In this document: positions 32,020 to 41,295 of the stretch, piece by piece
How positions within the stretch are numbered: the stretch's first letter is position 1
How the letters are laid out: each line of letters begins with the position of its first letter
Source: Nonomuraea basaltis
GTDB lineage: Bacteria; Actinomycetota; Actinomycetes; Streptosporangiales; Streptosporangiaceae
Assembly (NCBI RefSeq): GCF_005893125.1
Contig: NZ_VCJS01000109.1
Coordinates: 1 to 41,679 of the forward strand
Direction of reading: 5' to 3'
Length of the DNA: 41,679 bases
Program-made: the position numbers and the translations under genes
The notes under the pieces: generated by a model
What the model was told of the DNA's origin: nothing
Seen by the model: the letters and a program-made list of their open reading frames with translations, nothing else
Database searches by the model: none

Positions 32020-33561
32020 TTAGTTCTTGCTGAGCTTACCGGTCTGCGTGACGAGCCCCGGGCCCGGCACATCCTGCCACCTGTAGGTGAGCGTGTCGTC
32101 CTGCAGCGCCAGCCAGATGGTGCCGGCGATGCAGCCGCCCTCGTTCTCGCCCAGGGAGAAGGTCAGCTGGGTGTCCTCCACCTTGGTCAGGGTGATGGTT
32201 CCCTTGCATTCGTCGTCGGCGTCCTTCTCCGACCAGGCCGCGGTGGACTCGCCCTCCTCCAGGTCCACGGTGTTCTCGGCGCCGTCGGGGTCCATGGGGT
32301 TGGTGCTGGTGGTGTGGCCCGACCAGTCTCCGTCGAAGGCGGCAGGGATCTTCAGGTCCGTGGCGGCCTGGGTCTGCGTGGGCGGCTCGGTGCCGGCTGA
32401 CGGCTCCGCGCTGGGTGACTGGGTGGCCGGCGGGGTGGCCGATGATGATCGGTCTCCGCCGGTGGCCGGGGCACGGGTCGCCAGGTACGCCGTGGTGCCG
32501 GCCGCGCCGAAGACGATCACCGCGGTCACCGTGGCGATGAGCGCGCCCCGGGAGCGCCGGGCCCGCGCCGCGGTGGTCTCCGAAAGGCCCTGCGGACCGG
32601 TGGGGGAGCCGTTGCGCCCTCCGGCGTGACCCCAGGGACCCTGAGGGCCGTGGGGGCCGGATCCCGGGGCGCTGTGCCACTCGCCCGCCGCGCCAGGCGG
32701 AGCGGCAGCGCCGGCCGACGGCGCTGGGACGGCGGGTGCCGGTGCCGAGCCGCCGCCTGATGGCGCCGGGGTGTTGGGGGTGACCAGGGACACCATCAGC
32801 TGCTGCGCCGTGGGCCGGCGCGACGGGTCCTTGGCCAGGCAGGACGCGATCAGCCCGCGCAGGCGGGGCGGCAGCGGCGCCAGGTCCGGGTCGGTGTGCA
32901 GCACCCGGTGCAGCACGGCGGGTACGGTGTCCGCCCCGAACGGGCTCGTCCCCGTGGCCGCGTACACCATCGACGTCGCCCACGCGAACACGTCCGACGC
33001 CGGCGACGCGGGCGTGCCGCCGATCTGCTCGGGCGCCAGGTAGGCGGGCGTGCCGATCAGGCCGGACGTCATCGTCGCGGCCCCCTCCGCCCTGGCGATG
33101 CCGAAGTCCACCACGCGCGGCCCATCGGGACCGAGCAGCACGTTGGCCGGCTTGAAGTCGCGGTGCACGATCCCGGCCGCGTGGATGGCCGCCAGCGCGG
33201 TGGCCGTGCCGACCACCAGCCGTTCGAGCTCGCCCCCGCCCAGGGGGCCGCGCTCCCGCACCCGGTCCGCCAGCGACGGCCCGTCGACGTATTCGCTCAC
33301 CACGTACGGCCGCGGCCCGTCGGTCGAGGCGTCGAGCACCCGGGCCGTGCAGAAGGAGGCGATGCTCTCCAGCGCGTCGAGCTCGCGCGCGAGCCTGACC
33401 CGGGTCTCCTTGTCGCCCGTGTTGAGTAGCTTGATCGCGACCGGCCGGCCGTCGGGGGAGTGGGCGAGGTAGACCACGCCCTGCCCGCCCTCGCCGAGCC
33501 GGCCGGCCAGGCGGAAGCCGCCCAGCGACGCCGGATCGTCTGGTGTGAGGGGGGCGGCCAT
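32020..33561 (-). CDS. Transmembrane Ser/Thr protein kinase
   Basis: This 513-residue Hanks-type kinase has an N-terminal catalytic domain (about residues 15-265) with glycine loop GRLGEGGQG, lysine in VAIKLL, catalytic loop HRDFKPAN, DFG, and GTPAYLAPEQ. A Pro/Ala/Gly-rich juxtamembrane linker, one membrane helix (about 320-345), a Thr/Pro linker and a ~120-residue extracellular domain with two cysteines (DDECKGT, GGCIAGT) follow; no PASTA repeats. The extracellular part is likely the ligand sensor. ATG 33561 is chosen because TAACGT lies 7 nt upstream; an ATG at 33585 is the alternative. It is divergent from the ion-channel gene. Confidence 0.92.
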   Translation of the reverse strand: MAAPLTPDDPASLGGFRLAGRLGEGGQGVVYLAHSPDGRPVAIKLLNTGDKETRVRLARELDALESIASFCTARVLDASTDGPRPYVVSEYVDGPSLADRVRERGPLGGGELERLVVGTATALAAIHAAGIVHRDFKPANVLLGPDGPRVVDFGIARAEGAATMTSGLIGTPAYLAPEQIGGTPASPASDVFAWATSMVYAATGTSPFGADTVPAVLHRVLHTDPDLAPLPPRLRGLIASCLAKDPSRRPTAQQLMVSLVTPNTPAPSGGGSAPAPAVPAPSAGAAAPPGAAGEWHSAPGSGPHGPQGPWGHAGGRNGSPTGPQGLSETTAARARRSRGALIATVTAVIVFGAAGTTAYLATRAPATGGDRSSSATPPATQSPSAEPSAGTEPPTQTQAATDLKIPAAFDGDWSGHTTSTNPMDPDGAENTVDLEEGESTAAWSEKDADDECKGTITLTKVEDTQLTFSLGENEGGCIAGTIWLALQDDTLTYRWQDVPGPGLVTQTGKLSKN

Positions 33562-33568
33562 GGCCGAT

Positions 33569-33574
33569 ACGTTA
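33569..33574 (-). promoter_or_regulatory. -10 like element of the kinase gene
   Basis: Minus-strand TAACGT lies 7 nt before ATG 33561, with no Shine-Dalgarno between. This supports a leaderless mRNA and the shorter start. Confidence 0.45.
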
Positions 33575-33657
33575 CCGGTCTTCATGCGGAAGCGAAGATC
33601 GCCCGGGTATCTTGTCCTGTTGGGTTAAATCACTCCTTACATGGAGGTATCGGGCAA

Positions 33658-35523
33658 GTGTCCAAGGTCACGTTCCGCGAACGCGCGCGGTACTGGTTCG
33701 ACAACACCATGTCGAAGGGCACGGCGTCGCTGATCGGCTGGCTGGCCGTGGTGTCGGTCGGGCTCATCGCGGTCGTGGCCGCGCTCACGCTCTGGCTCGC
33801 GCCGAACGAGCCGGAGGGCGTGGGCAATCCGGGCGAGGTGCTCTGGATCGCTCTCATGCACGCGCTCACCCCGAGCAAGGTGGCCAGCGACAAGGGCTCG
33901 ATGGCCTACATGACCGTGATGTTCGCCGGCTCGCTCGGCGGCCTGTTCATCGTCAGCATGCTCGTCGGCCTGCTGTCGAACGGCCTCAAGCAGAAGGTGG
34001 ACCGCCTGCGCAGGGGCCGCTCGCGAATCGTGGAGTCCGGCCACACGGTGGTGCTGGGCTGGTCGGACCAGGTGTTCACGATCGTGGGCGAGCTGGTCAA
34101 GGCGCACGCCAGCCAGAAGGACTCGGTCATCGCGGTCCTGGCGGAACATGACAAGCTCGACATGGAAGAGGACATCCGCGAGCACGTCGGCGACCTGGGC
34201 AGGACCCGCCTGGTCTGCCGTACCGGGCGGCCCACGGAGCCGCGCGACCTCGTGCTGATGAACCTGGACGCGGCCAGCTCCGTCGTCGTGCTCTCGCCCG
34301 AGGGCGAGGACCCGGACGCGCACGTCATCAAGATCCTGCTCGCGCTCGCCAAGCGCGACGGCAAGCACCCGCCGGTGGTCGCCGCGCTCGCCTCCAGTCG
34401 CAACATCGCCGCCGCCCGCCTGGCCGGCGGTCAGGACGTGCACCTGGTCGACTCCGACGACACCGCCTCCAGGCTCATCGTGCAGTCCTCGCGCCAGTCC
34501 GGCATGTCCGTGGTCTGCATGGACCTGCTGAACTTCGACGGCGGCGAGATCTACATGCGCACCCCGAAGAAGCTCGTCGGCGTCACGTACGGCGACGCCC
34601 TGCACGCGTACCAGACCGCCTGCGTCATCGGCCTGCGCCGGCCGTCCGGCACCGTGCTGAACCCGCCCATGGACACCGTCATCACAGACGACGACCAGAT
34701 CATCGTCATCGCGCACGACGACTCCCACGTCCGCCTGGCGGCCGGCAGGCCGTCGGTGGACGAGGCCGCCGTCGTCATGGGCGAGCGCCCGGCCCCCGAG
34801 CCCGAGCGCATGCTCCTGCTCAACTGGAACGGCAGGGCCGAGCAGATCGTCCGCTACCTCGACGGCTACGTCGCCCCCGGGGCCGTCCTGGAGATCGCCG
34901 CCGGCCACCCCAAGGCCGGCACCGGCCTGGTCGGCCTGCGCAACCTCACGGTGAACGTCAAGGACTGCGACACCACCGACAGGTTCGCCCTCGAATCGCT
35001 CGGCGTCGGCCTCTTCCAGCACGTCATCGTGCTGTCCGACGATCGCTTCGACGCGCACCACTCCGACACGCGCACGCTCATGACGCTGCTCCAGCTCCGC
35101 GACATGCAGAGCGTGCTCGGCGAGCACTACTCGATCGTCAGTGAGATGCACGACGAGAACAACCGCGCCCTGGCCGAGGTCACCGAGGCCGACGACATCG
35201 TGATCAGCGACACCGTCATCGGGCTGCTGCTCGCCCAGCTGGCCGAGAACAGGCACCTGGCGGACGTGTTCGGCTACCTGTTCGACTCGCGAGGGTCGGA
35301 GATCTACCCCCGTCCCGCCTCCTGGTACGTCAAGACGGGCACGAAGGTGACGTTCACCACGGTCGTCGAGGCGGCCCGGCGCCGCGGCGAGACCGCCATC
35401 GGCTATCGCAGCTCCGAGGCGCGCAACAACCCGCCGCACTACGGCATCGTCCTGAACCCCGACAAGTCGGAGCCCATCGTCATGAACGAGCGGGACTCGG
35501 TGATCGTCCTCGCCGAACGCTGA
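33658..35523 (+). CDS. CASTOR/POLLUX-like ion channel with RCK domains
   Basis: This 621-residue protein has two hydrophobic segments (about residues 24-46 and 80-105) and a P-loop-like stretch between them (LMHALTPSKVASDKG). Two RCK/TrkA_N-type NAD-binding-like domains follow (HTVVLGWSDQVFTIVGELVK; RMLLLNWNGRAEQIVRYLDG). This is the architecture of CASTOR/POLLUX-type channels, which in plants are nuclear cation channels. The bacterial role is unknown; conductance of K+ or Ca2+ is plausible. GTG start is supported by GGAGG 9-10 nt upstream. The long open frame 5' of it is antisense to the kinase gene. Confidence 0.9.
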   Translation: MSKVTFRERARYWFDNTMSKGTASLIGWLAVVSVGLIAVVAALTLWLAPNEPEGVGNPGEVLWIALMHALTPSKVASDKGSMAYMTVMFAGSLGGLFIVSMLVGLLSNGLKQKVDRLRRGRSRIVESGHTVVLGWSDQVFTIVGELVKAHASQKDSVIAVLAEHDKLDMEEDIREHVGDLGRTRLVCRTGRPTEPRDLVLMNLDAASSVVVLSPEGEDPDAHVIKILLALAKRDGKHPPVVAALASSRNIAAARLAGGQDVHLVDSDDTASRLIVQSSRQSGMSVVCMDLLNFDGGEIYMRTPKKLVGVTYGDALHAYQTACVIGLRRPSGTVLNPPMDTVITDDDQIIVIAHDDSHVRLAAGRPSVDEAAVVMGERPAPEPERMLLLNWNGRAEQIVRYLDGYVAPGAVLEIAAGHPKAGTGLVGLRNLTVNVKDCDTTDRFALESLGVGLFQHVIVLSDDRFDAHHSDTRTLMTLLQLRDMQSVLGEHYSIVSEMHDENNRALAEVTEADDIVISDTVIGLLLAQLAENRHLADVFGYLFDSRGSEIYPRPASWYVKTGTKVTFTTVVEAARRRGETAIGYRSSEARNNPPHYGIVLNPDKSEPIVMNERDSVIVLAER

Positions 35524-35565
35524 GCCGTCTCCGGAGCCGCACGCGAGCGGTTCACCGAGGTGGGC

Positions 35566-35571
35566 TAGCGT
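35566..35571 (+). promoter_or_regulatory. -10 like element of mtnA
   Basis: TAGCGT lies 7 nt before the mtnA GTG, with no ribosome-binding site between. It is another leaderless candidate. Confidence 0.4.
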
Positions 35572-35578
35572 TTGCCCC

Positions 35579-36517
35579 GTGAGGACCATTGACTGGGTCG
35601 ACGGCGCCGTCGAGCTCGTGGACCAGACGCTCTTACCCGACAAGTGCGTGATGCTCCGCATCCACACCGTCGATGAGCTCGTCGACGCCATCCGGAGGCT
35701 GGCCGTGCGCGGCGCGCCCGCGCTCGGCGTGGCCGGCGCGCTCGGCGTCGTGCTGGCCGGCGGCGACCCCGCGCAGATCGCCAGGCTCCGCGCCGCCCGG
35801 CCCACCGCCGTCAACCTCGCCTGGGGCGTCGACCAGGCCGTAGCGCACCTGCGAGAAGGCCATGACGCGGTGCTGGCGGCCGCGCTGCGCGTGCGCGACG
35901 ACGACCTCGCCGCCTGCAAGGCGATGGGGGAGCGCGGGGCCGACCTGCTCGAGGGCGACCGGCTGCGGATCATGACCGTGTGCAACACCGGCGGGCTCGC
36001 CGCCGTCGAGCGCGGCACCGCCCTGGGCGTCGTGCAGACGCTGCACGAGCGCGGGCGGCTGGTCGAGGTCCTCGTCCTGGAGACCCGGCCCCTGCTGCAG
36101 GGCGCCCGGCTCACCACCTGGGAGCTGGCCAGGATGGGCGCGCCGCACCGGCTCATCGCCGACTCGGCGGGGCCGTACCTGCTGGCCAAGGGCGAGGTGG
36201 ACGCGGTGCTCATCGGCGCCGACCGGATCGCCGCCAACGGCGACACCGCCAACAAGATCGGCTCGTACGCGCTCGCGCTCGGCGCCGAACGCGCCGGGGT
36301 GCCGTTCGTGGTGGTCGCGCCCGAGTCCACGATCGACCAGAAGACACCGTCGGGCGAGCACATCGAGATCGAGGACCGGGGCGCCGACGAGGTCGTGTCC
36401 ATCAGAGGTGTACGAGTGGCTCCTGAGGGAACTCCGGCGTTGAACCCGGCGTTCGACGTGACTCCGCACGATCTCATCACGGCGATCGTGACGGACAAGC
36501 GGGTGATCAGGCCGTAG
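35579..36517 (+). CDS. mtnA: Methylthioribose-1-phosphate isomerase
   Basis: This 312-residue enzyme of the methionine salvage pathway isomerises 5-methylthioribose-1-phosphate to the ribulose phosphate. Catalytic Cys135 (MTVCNTGGLA) and Asp215 (LIGADRIAANGD) have the same 80-residue spacing as Cys160/Asp240 of the Bacillus enzyme. AVRGAPALG is the conserved N-terminal motif. The protein is slightly shorter than many homologues at the N-terminus. No other salvage gene is adjacent. The GTG start fits a leaderless promoter. Confidence 0.93.
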   Translation: MRTIDWVDGAVELVDQTLLPDKCVMLRIHTVDELVDAIRRLAVRGAPALGVAGALGVVLAGGDPAQIARLRAARPTAVNLAWGVDQAVAHLREGHDAVLAAALRVRDDDLAACKAMGERGADLLEGDRLRIMTVCNTGGLAAVERGTALGVVQTLHERGRLVEVLVLETRPLLQGARLTTWELARMGAPHRLIADSAGPYLLAKGEVDAVLIGADRIAANGDTANKIGSYALALGAERAGVPFVVVAPESTIDQKTPSGEHIEIEDRGADEVVSIRGVRVAPEGTPALNPAFDVTPHDLITAIVTDKRVIRP

Positions 36518-36558
36518 GCGAAATCTCCGATCCAGGAGACCTGTCCGCGTCCCCCGCG

Positions 36559-36581
36559 CTACGCTCGGTCGTCCCGACCAT
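36559..36581. other. Small dyad between mtnA and amidase gene
   Basis: GGTCG-TCC-CGACC forms a 5-bp hairpin in the 81-nt gap. It is too short to call a terminator with confidence. Nothing else is evident in the gap. Confidence 0.25.
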
Positions 36582-36598
36582 CACCCTCGGAGCTCACC

Positions 36599-37366
36599 GT
36601 GGCCATTGACCTGGTGTTACGGCGTGACTGGAACGCTCGCGCGCCGCGCGGCAGCTACACCCAGCTCGACTCCACCAAGGGGGTGAAGGTCCACAACACC
36701 GGCGGCAGGGTCGACCCGGGCATCGTCGCGAACCACAGTGGCTGCGTCTCCCTGGTGCGCTCCATCCAGGGCTCCCACATGGACGGCAACGGCTGGATAG
36801 ACATCGGCTACTCGTATGTCGCATGTCCGCATATGAAGGTGTTCGAGGGGCGTGGCCTGTACCACCTGCCCGCCGCGAACGGCCCGGGGCTCAACGCCGG
36901 CCATTACGCCGTGCTCGGGCTGGTCGGCAACGCCGGCCTCGTCCAGCCGCCCGACGGCGTCCTGCACGCGATCCTCGATGCGGTCCAGCACGTACGCGAC
37001 CGCGGCCGCGCCGGCAACGAGATCAAGGGGCACCGCGACGGATACGCGACCGACTGCCCGGGCGAGCCGCTCTACGCCTGGGTGCGCCGGGGCGCGCCCC
37101 GCCCCGGCGGTACCCCGCCGCCCGGCCCGGTCACGCCGCCGTTCCCCGGGCGGCTGCTGAAGTACCCGCCGGTGATGCGCGGCGAGGACGTGCGCACCTG
37201 GCAGACCCAGATGCGGAAGCGCGGCTGGACCCTGTCCGCGGACGGCGCGTACGGCCCCGAGTCGCGCGACGTGTGCCGCGCGTTCCAGCGCGAGCAGGGC
37301 GTCGACGACGACGGGATCGTGGGTCCGGTCACGTGGCGGCTGGCCTGGGAGGCGCCCGCCGCTTGA
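36599..37366 (+). CDS. PGRP-type N-acetylmuramoyl-L-alanine amidase with peptidoglycan-binding domain
   Basis: This 255-residue protein combines an Amidase_2/PGRP catalytic domain (about 1-165) and a C-terminal PG_binding_1 domain (about 185-252; GEDVRTWQTQMRKRGWTL, FQREQGVDDDGIVGP). Zinc ligands are His32 (KVHNTGG), His145 (KGHRDG) and Cys153 (TDCPGEPLY), as in T7 lysozyme. No signal peptide or membrane helix exists: the catalytic domain starts at residue 1. This is the form of phage endolysins, or of proteins exported by holin or lysis. GTG start has GGAG 9 nt upstream. No phage genes are nearby. Confidence 0.9.
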   Translation: MAIDLVLRRDWNARAPRGSYTQLDSTKGVKVHNTGGRVDPGIVANHSGCVSLVRSIQGSHMDGNGWIDIGYSYVACPHMKVFEGRGLYHLPAANGPGLNAGHYAVLGLVGNAGLVQPPDGVLHAILDAVQHVRDRGRAGNEIKGHRDGYATDCPGEPLYAWVRRGAPRPGGTPPPGPVTPPFPGRLLKYPPVMRGEDVRTWQTQMRKRGWTLSADGAYGPESRDVCRAFQREQGVDDDGIVGPVTWRLAWEAPAA

Positions 37367-37389
37367 TCCCGTTCTGGGGCGACCCGGGG

Positions 37390-37419
37390 TTACCGCGCTC
37401 CTTGCGCTCCGCCTACTAT
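37390..37419 (+). promoter_or_regulatory. Leaderless promoter of mutA
   Basis: TTACCG (37390-37395), an 18-nt spacer and TACTAT (37414-37419) precede the ATG by 7 nt, with no Shine-Dalgarno. Transcription would start at or next to the A of ATG. No cobalamin riboswitch fits in the 60-nt intergenic region. Confidence 0.55.
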
Positions 37420-37426
37420 CCGAACC

Positions 37427-39148
37427 ATGGAACTCGCAGCGGGGTTCGCGCCCACGACTCGTGACGACTGGCGGGCGCTGGCGATGGAGGTCCTGCGCAA
37501 GTCGGGGGTCGAAACGGTCTCGCCGGAGGAGGCGCTGTCCACCACGACGTACGACGGGGTCACCGTCGCGCCTCTCTACGACCTCGACGACCTGCCCGGC
37601 CACCCGGGGCCGCCCGGTGTGCCGCCGTACGTGCGCGGGTCGCGGGCCGTCACCGGCTGGGACGTGCGGCAGCGGCACGCCGTGCCCGACCCGGAGGCGG
37701 TGCTCGCCGACCTGGAGAACGGCGTCACCTCGCTCTGGCTGGTCGTCGGCGACGGCGCGATCCCGGCCGGCGCGCTCGGCACGGTGCTCAAGGACGTCTA
37801 CCTCGACCTGGTCCCCGTCGTGCTGGAGGCGGGAGAGCACGTGCGCGAGGCCGCCGAGGCGCTGTTCGCGCTGGCCGCCGCGCGCGGCACCGCGCTCACC
37901 GGCAACCTGGGTGCCTCTGGTGCGGCCGGGGCCGAGCTGGCGCTGCGCTGCGCCGCCGGCTTCCCGGGGATGCGGGCCGTCACCGTGGACGCCACGCCGT
38001 ACCACGACGCGGGCGGCAGCGACGCCGAGGAGCTGGGCTGCTCGATCGCGCGGGGCGTCGCCGAGTTGCGGGTGCTCACCGGCGCCGGCCTCTCTGTGGA
38101 GCAAGCGCTAGGGCAGATCGAGTTCCGGTACGCCGCCACCGCCGACCAGTTCGCCACCATCGCCAAGCTGCGGGCCGCCCGCCGGCTGTGGGCCAGGGTC
38201 GCCGAGGTGTGCGGCGCGGCCGGGCACGGCGGGCAACGTCAGCACGCCGTGACCAGCTCGGCCATGATGACCGCCCGCGACCCCTGGGTGAACATGCTGC
38301 GCACCACCCTGGCCTGCTTCGCCGCCGGGGTCGGCGGGGCCGAGGCGGTCACCGTGCAGCCGTTCGACGCCCGCCTCGGGCTGCCGGACGCGTTCTCCCG
38401 CCGCATCGCCCGCAACACGCAGTCGCTGCTGCTGGAGGAGGCGGGGGTCGGCCGGGTGATCGACCCGGCGGGCGGCTCGTGGTACGTCGAGCGCCGCACC
38501 GACGGCCTGGCCGAGCGGGCGTGGGCGTGGTTCCAGGAGATCGAGGCCGCCGGCGGCATCGACGCGGCCGCCGCGCCGGTGTCCGCGCGCATCGCCGCCA
38601 CCCGGGACCGCCGCGCCGCCGACATCGCCCGCCGGCGCCTCCCGATCACGGGCGTCAGCGAGTTCCCCAACCTGCACGAGAAGCCCCTCCACCGCCCGCC
38701 GGCCGGGACGGCGAAGCCCGGGATCGTGCGGTACGCGGAGGAGTTCGAGGCGCTGCGCGACCTCGCCGACGCCCAGCCCGAGCGGCCCAAGGTGTTCCTG
38801 GCCACCATCGGTCCCATCGCCGCCCACACCGCGCGCGCCGCGTTCGCCGCGAACCTGTTCCAGGCGGGCGGCCTGGCCACCGAGACCGCCGGTCCGGGAA
38901 CCGACCCCGAGCAGATCGCCACCGCCTTCGCCGTCAGCGGTGCAGCCGTCGCCTGCCTGTGCTCCAGCGACAAGCTGTACGCCCAGCACGCCGCCGCCGT
39001 GGCCGCCGCCCTGCGAAGAGCCGGGGCGAAGAAGGTGTGGCTTGCGGGGAAGGGGGAGTACGACGGCGTGGACGCCACCCTCCACGCGGGCTGCGACGCG
39101 CTGCACGTGCTCCGCACGACCTTCGACGACCTGGAGGTGACCCGATGA
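37427..39148 (+). CDS. mutA: Methylmalonyl-CoA mutase small (beta) subunit
   Basis: This 573-residue protein is homologous to the catalytic subunit but has no DxHxxG cobalamin motif in its C-terminal domain (PKVFLATIGPIAAHTARAAF replaces it). It is the structural partner of MutB in the heterodimeric mutase that interconverts methylmalonyl-CoA and succinyl-CoA. Barrel segments such as VDATPYHDAGGSDAEELGCS and MMTARDPWVNMLRTT are typical. It is coupled to mutB by an ATGA overlap. The pair serves propionyl-CoA metabolism and supplies methylmalonyl-CoA for polyketides in actinomycetes. Confidence 0.94.
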   Translation: MELAAGFAPTTRDDWRALAMEVLRKSGVETVSPEEALSTTTYDGVTVAPLYDLDDLPGHPGPPGVPPYVRGSRAVTGWDVRQRHAVPDPEAVLADLENGVTSLWLVVGDGAIPAGALGTVLKDVYLDLVPVVLEAGEHVREAAEALFALAAARGTALTGNLGASGAAGAELALRCAAGFPGMRAVTVDATPYHDAGGSDAEELGCSIARGVAELRVLTGAGLSVEQALGQIEFRYAATADQFATIAKLRAARRLWARVAEVCGAAGHGGQRQHAVTSSAMMTARDPWVNMLRTTLACFAAGVGGAEAVTVQPFDARLGLPDAFSRRIARNTQSLLLEEAGVGRVIDPAGGSWYVERRTDGLAERAWAWFQEIEAAGGIDAAAAPVSARIAATRDRRAADIARRRLPITGVSEFPNLHEKPLHRPPAGTAKPGIVRYAEEFEALRDLADAQPERPKVFLATIGPIAAHTARAAFAANLFQAGGLATETAGPGTDPEQIATAFAVSGAAVACLCSSDKLYAQHAAAVAAALRRAGAKKVWLAGKGEYDGVDATLHAGCDALHVLRTTFDDLEVTR

Positions 39149-41295
39149 TCCCGGACTTCTCCGGCATCCCGCTCAACGGCCTGCCCCCGGAGGCGGCGGG
39201 GACGCACGCGCACGAGGGCGAGGTCTGGGAGACGCCCGAGGGCATCGGCGTCAAGCCGGTCTACACAGCCCAGGACCTGGAGGGGCTCGACTTCCTGCGC
39301 ACCTATCCGGGCGCGGCGCCGTACCTGCGCGGCCCCTACCCCACCATGTACGTCAACCAGCCCTGGACCATCCGCCAGTACGCCGGCTTCTCCACCGCCG
39401 AGGACTCCAACGCCTTCTACCGGCGCAACCTCGCCGCCGGGCAGAAGGGCCTGTCGGTGGCCTTCGACCTGGCCACGCACCGGGGCTACGATTCCGATCA
39501 CCCGCGCGTGGCCGGCGACGTGGGCATGGCCGGAGTGGCGATCGACTCGATCTACGACATGCGGCAGCTGTTCGACGGGATCCCCCTCGACGAGATGTCG
39601 GTGTCGATGACCATGAACGGCGCCGTGCTGCCGGTGCTGGCGTTGTACATCGTGGCCGCCGAGGAGCAGGGCGTCGCGCCGGAGCAGCTCGCCGGGACCA
39701 TCCAGAACGACATCCTCAAGGAGTTCATGGTCCGCAACACCTACATCTACCCGCCGGCCCCGTCGATGCGGATCATCTCGGACATCTTCGCGTACACCAG
39801 CGAGAAAATGCCGAAGTTCAACTCCATCAGCATCTCCGGCTACCACATCCAGGAGGCCGGAGCGACCTGCGACCTGGAGCTGGCCTACACGCTCGCCGAC
39901 GGAGTCGAATACCTGCGCGCCGGGGTCGCCGCCGGGATGGACATCGACCGGTTCGCGCCGCGGCTGTCGTTCTTCTGGTGCATCGGCATGAACTTCTTCA
40001 TGGAGGTCGCCAAGCTGCGGGCCGCCAGGCTGCTGTGGGCCAAGCTCGTCTCCGGGTTCAACGCCGCGAACCCGAAGTCGCTGAGCCTGCGTACGCACTG
40101 CCAGACCTCCGGCTGGTCGCTGACCGCGCAGGACGTGTTCAACAACGTCGTACGCACCTGCGTCGAGGCCATGGCCGCGACCCAGGGCCACACCCAGTCG
40201 CTGCACACCAACGCCCTCGACGAGGCGCTCGCCCTGCCCACCGACTTCTCCGCACGCATCGCCCGCAACACCCAGCTCCTCCTCCAGCAGGAATCGGGCA
40301 CCACGCGCCCGATCGACCCCTGGGGCGGCTCCTACTACATCGAGCGCCTCACCCACGACCTCGCCGAACGCGCCTGGGCGCACATCGAGGAGGTCGAGGC
40401 CGCCGGCGGCATGGCCAGGGCCATCGAGGCCGGGCTGCCCAAGCTCCGCATCGAGGAGGCGGCGGCCCGCACCCAGGCCCGCATCGACTCCGGGCGGCAG
40501 CCGGTGATCGGCGTGAACAAGTACCGTGCCGAGAGCGACGAGGCCATCGAGGTGCTCAAGGTCGACAACAGCGCCGTACGCGCCCAGCAGCTCGACAAGC
40601 TGGCCAGGCTCAGGGCCGAACGCGACGACGACACCGTGCGGCACGCGCTCGACGCGCTCACCAAGGCCGCCGACAACCCCGCGCCCGGCCTGGAGAACAA
40701 CCTGCTCAAGCTGGCCGTGGACGCCGCCCGAGCCAAGGCCACCGTGGGCGAGATCTCCGACGCGCTCGAGCGGGTGTTCGGCCGGCACGCCGAGCAGGTC
40801 CGTACCATTTCAGGGGTGTACCGCGACGAGTCAGGCCAGGCCGGCAACATCGAACGCGTCCGCCAGGCCTGCGCCGACTTCGAGAAGGCCGAGGGCCGCC
40901 GCCCGCGCATCCTGGTGGCCAAGATGGGCCAGGACGGCCACGACCGCGGCCAGAAGGTGATCGCCACCGCCTTCGCCGACCTGGGCTTCGACGTGGACGT
41001 CGGCCCGCTGTTCCAGACGCCGGAGGAGGTCGCCAGGCAGGCCGTCGAGGCCGACGTGCACATCGTCGGCGTCTCGTCGCTGGCCGCCGGGCACCTCACG
41101 CTGGTGCCCGCGCTGCGCGAGGCGCTGGCCGGCCTCGAGGCCGGCGACATCATGATCGTCGTTGGCGGGGTCATCCCGCCCGGCGACCACGACGAGCTGC
41201 GCGCCGCGGGCGCCGCCGCGATCTTCCCGCCGGGCACCGTGATCGCCGACGCCGCCCTCGACCTCCTCGACGAGCTCAGACGTCACACATCGTGA
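39145..41295 (+). CDS. mutB: Methylmalonyl-CoA mutase large (alpha) subunit
   Basis: This 716-residue adenosylcobalamin enzyme has an N-terminal TIM barrel with substrate-binding motifs (YPTMYVNQPWTIRQYAGFST; RTHCQTSGWSLTAQD) and a C-terminal B12 domain with DGHDRG in KMGQDGHDRGQKVIA, the lower-axial His motif. VGVSSLAAGH and GGVIPPGDHDEL complete the cobalamin fold. ATG overlaps the mutA stop. The length is typical. The G-protein chaperone meaB, often next in such operons, does not follow; instead a convergent partial gene overlaps the last 20 nt. Confidence 0.97.
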   Translation: MIPDFSGIPLNGLPPEAAGTHAHEGEVWETPEGIGVKPVYTAQDLEGLDFLRTYPGAAPYLRGPYPTMYVNQPWTIRQYAGFSTAEDSNAFYRRNLAAGQKGLSVAFDLATHRGYDSDHPRVAGDVGMAGVAIDSIYDMRQLFDGIPLDEMSVSMTMNGAVLPVLALYIVAAEEQGVAPEQLAGTIQNDILKEFMVRNTYIYPPAPSMRIISDIFAYTSEKMPKFNSISISGYHIQEAGATCDLELAYTLADGVEYLRAGVAAGMDIDRFAPRLSFFWCIGMNFFMEVAKLRAARLLWAKLVSGFNAANPKSLSLRTHCQTSGWSLTAQDVFNNVVRTCVEAMAATQGHTQSLHTNALDEALALPTDFSARIARNTQLLLQQESGTTRPIDPWGGSYYIERLTHDLAERAWAHIEEVEAAGGMARAIEAGLPKLRIEEAAARTQARIDSGRQPVIGVNKYRAESDEAIEVLKVDNSAVRAQQLDKLARLRAERDDDTVRHALDALTKAADNPAPGLENNLLKLAVDAARAKATVGEISDALERVFGRHAEQVRTISGVYRDESGQAGNIERVRQACADFEKAEGRRPRILVAKMGQDGHDRGQKVIATAFADLGFDVDVGPLFQTPEEVARQAVEADVHIVGVSSLAAGHLTLVPALREALAGLEAGDIMIVVGGVIPPGDHDELRAAGAAAIFPPGTVIADAALDLLDELRRHTS

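Noticed and set aside
33460..35523. Longer N-terminus for the CASTOR-like channel.
   Set aside because: The first 66 codons are antisense to the kinase gene; GTG 33658 has a ribosome-binding site and begins at the conserved region.
37367..37426. Cobalamin riboswitch upstream of mutAB.
   Set aside because: The intergenic region is only 60 nt and contains a promoter adjacent to the ATG.
38239..40788. An 849-codon minus-strand frame under mutAB.
   Set aside because: Antisense shadow of two well-conserved genes; no recognisable domain or start signals.
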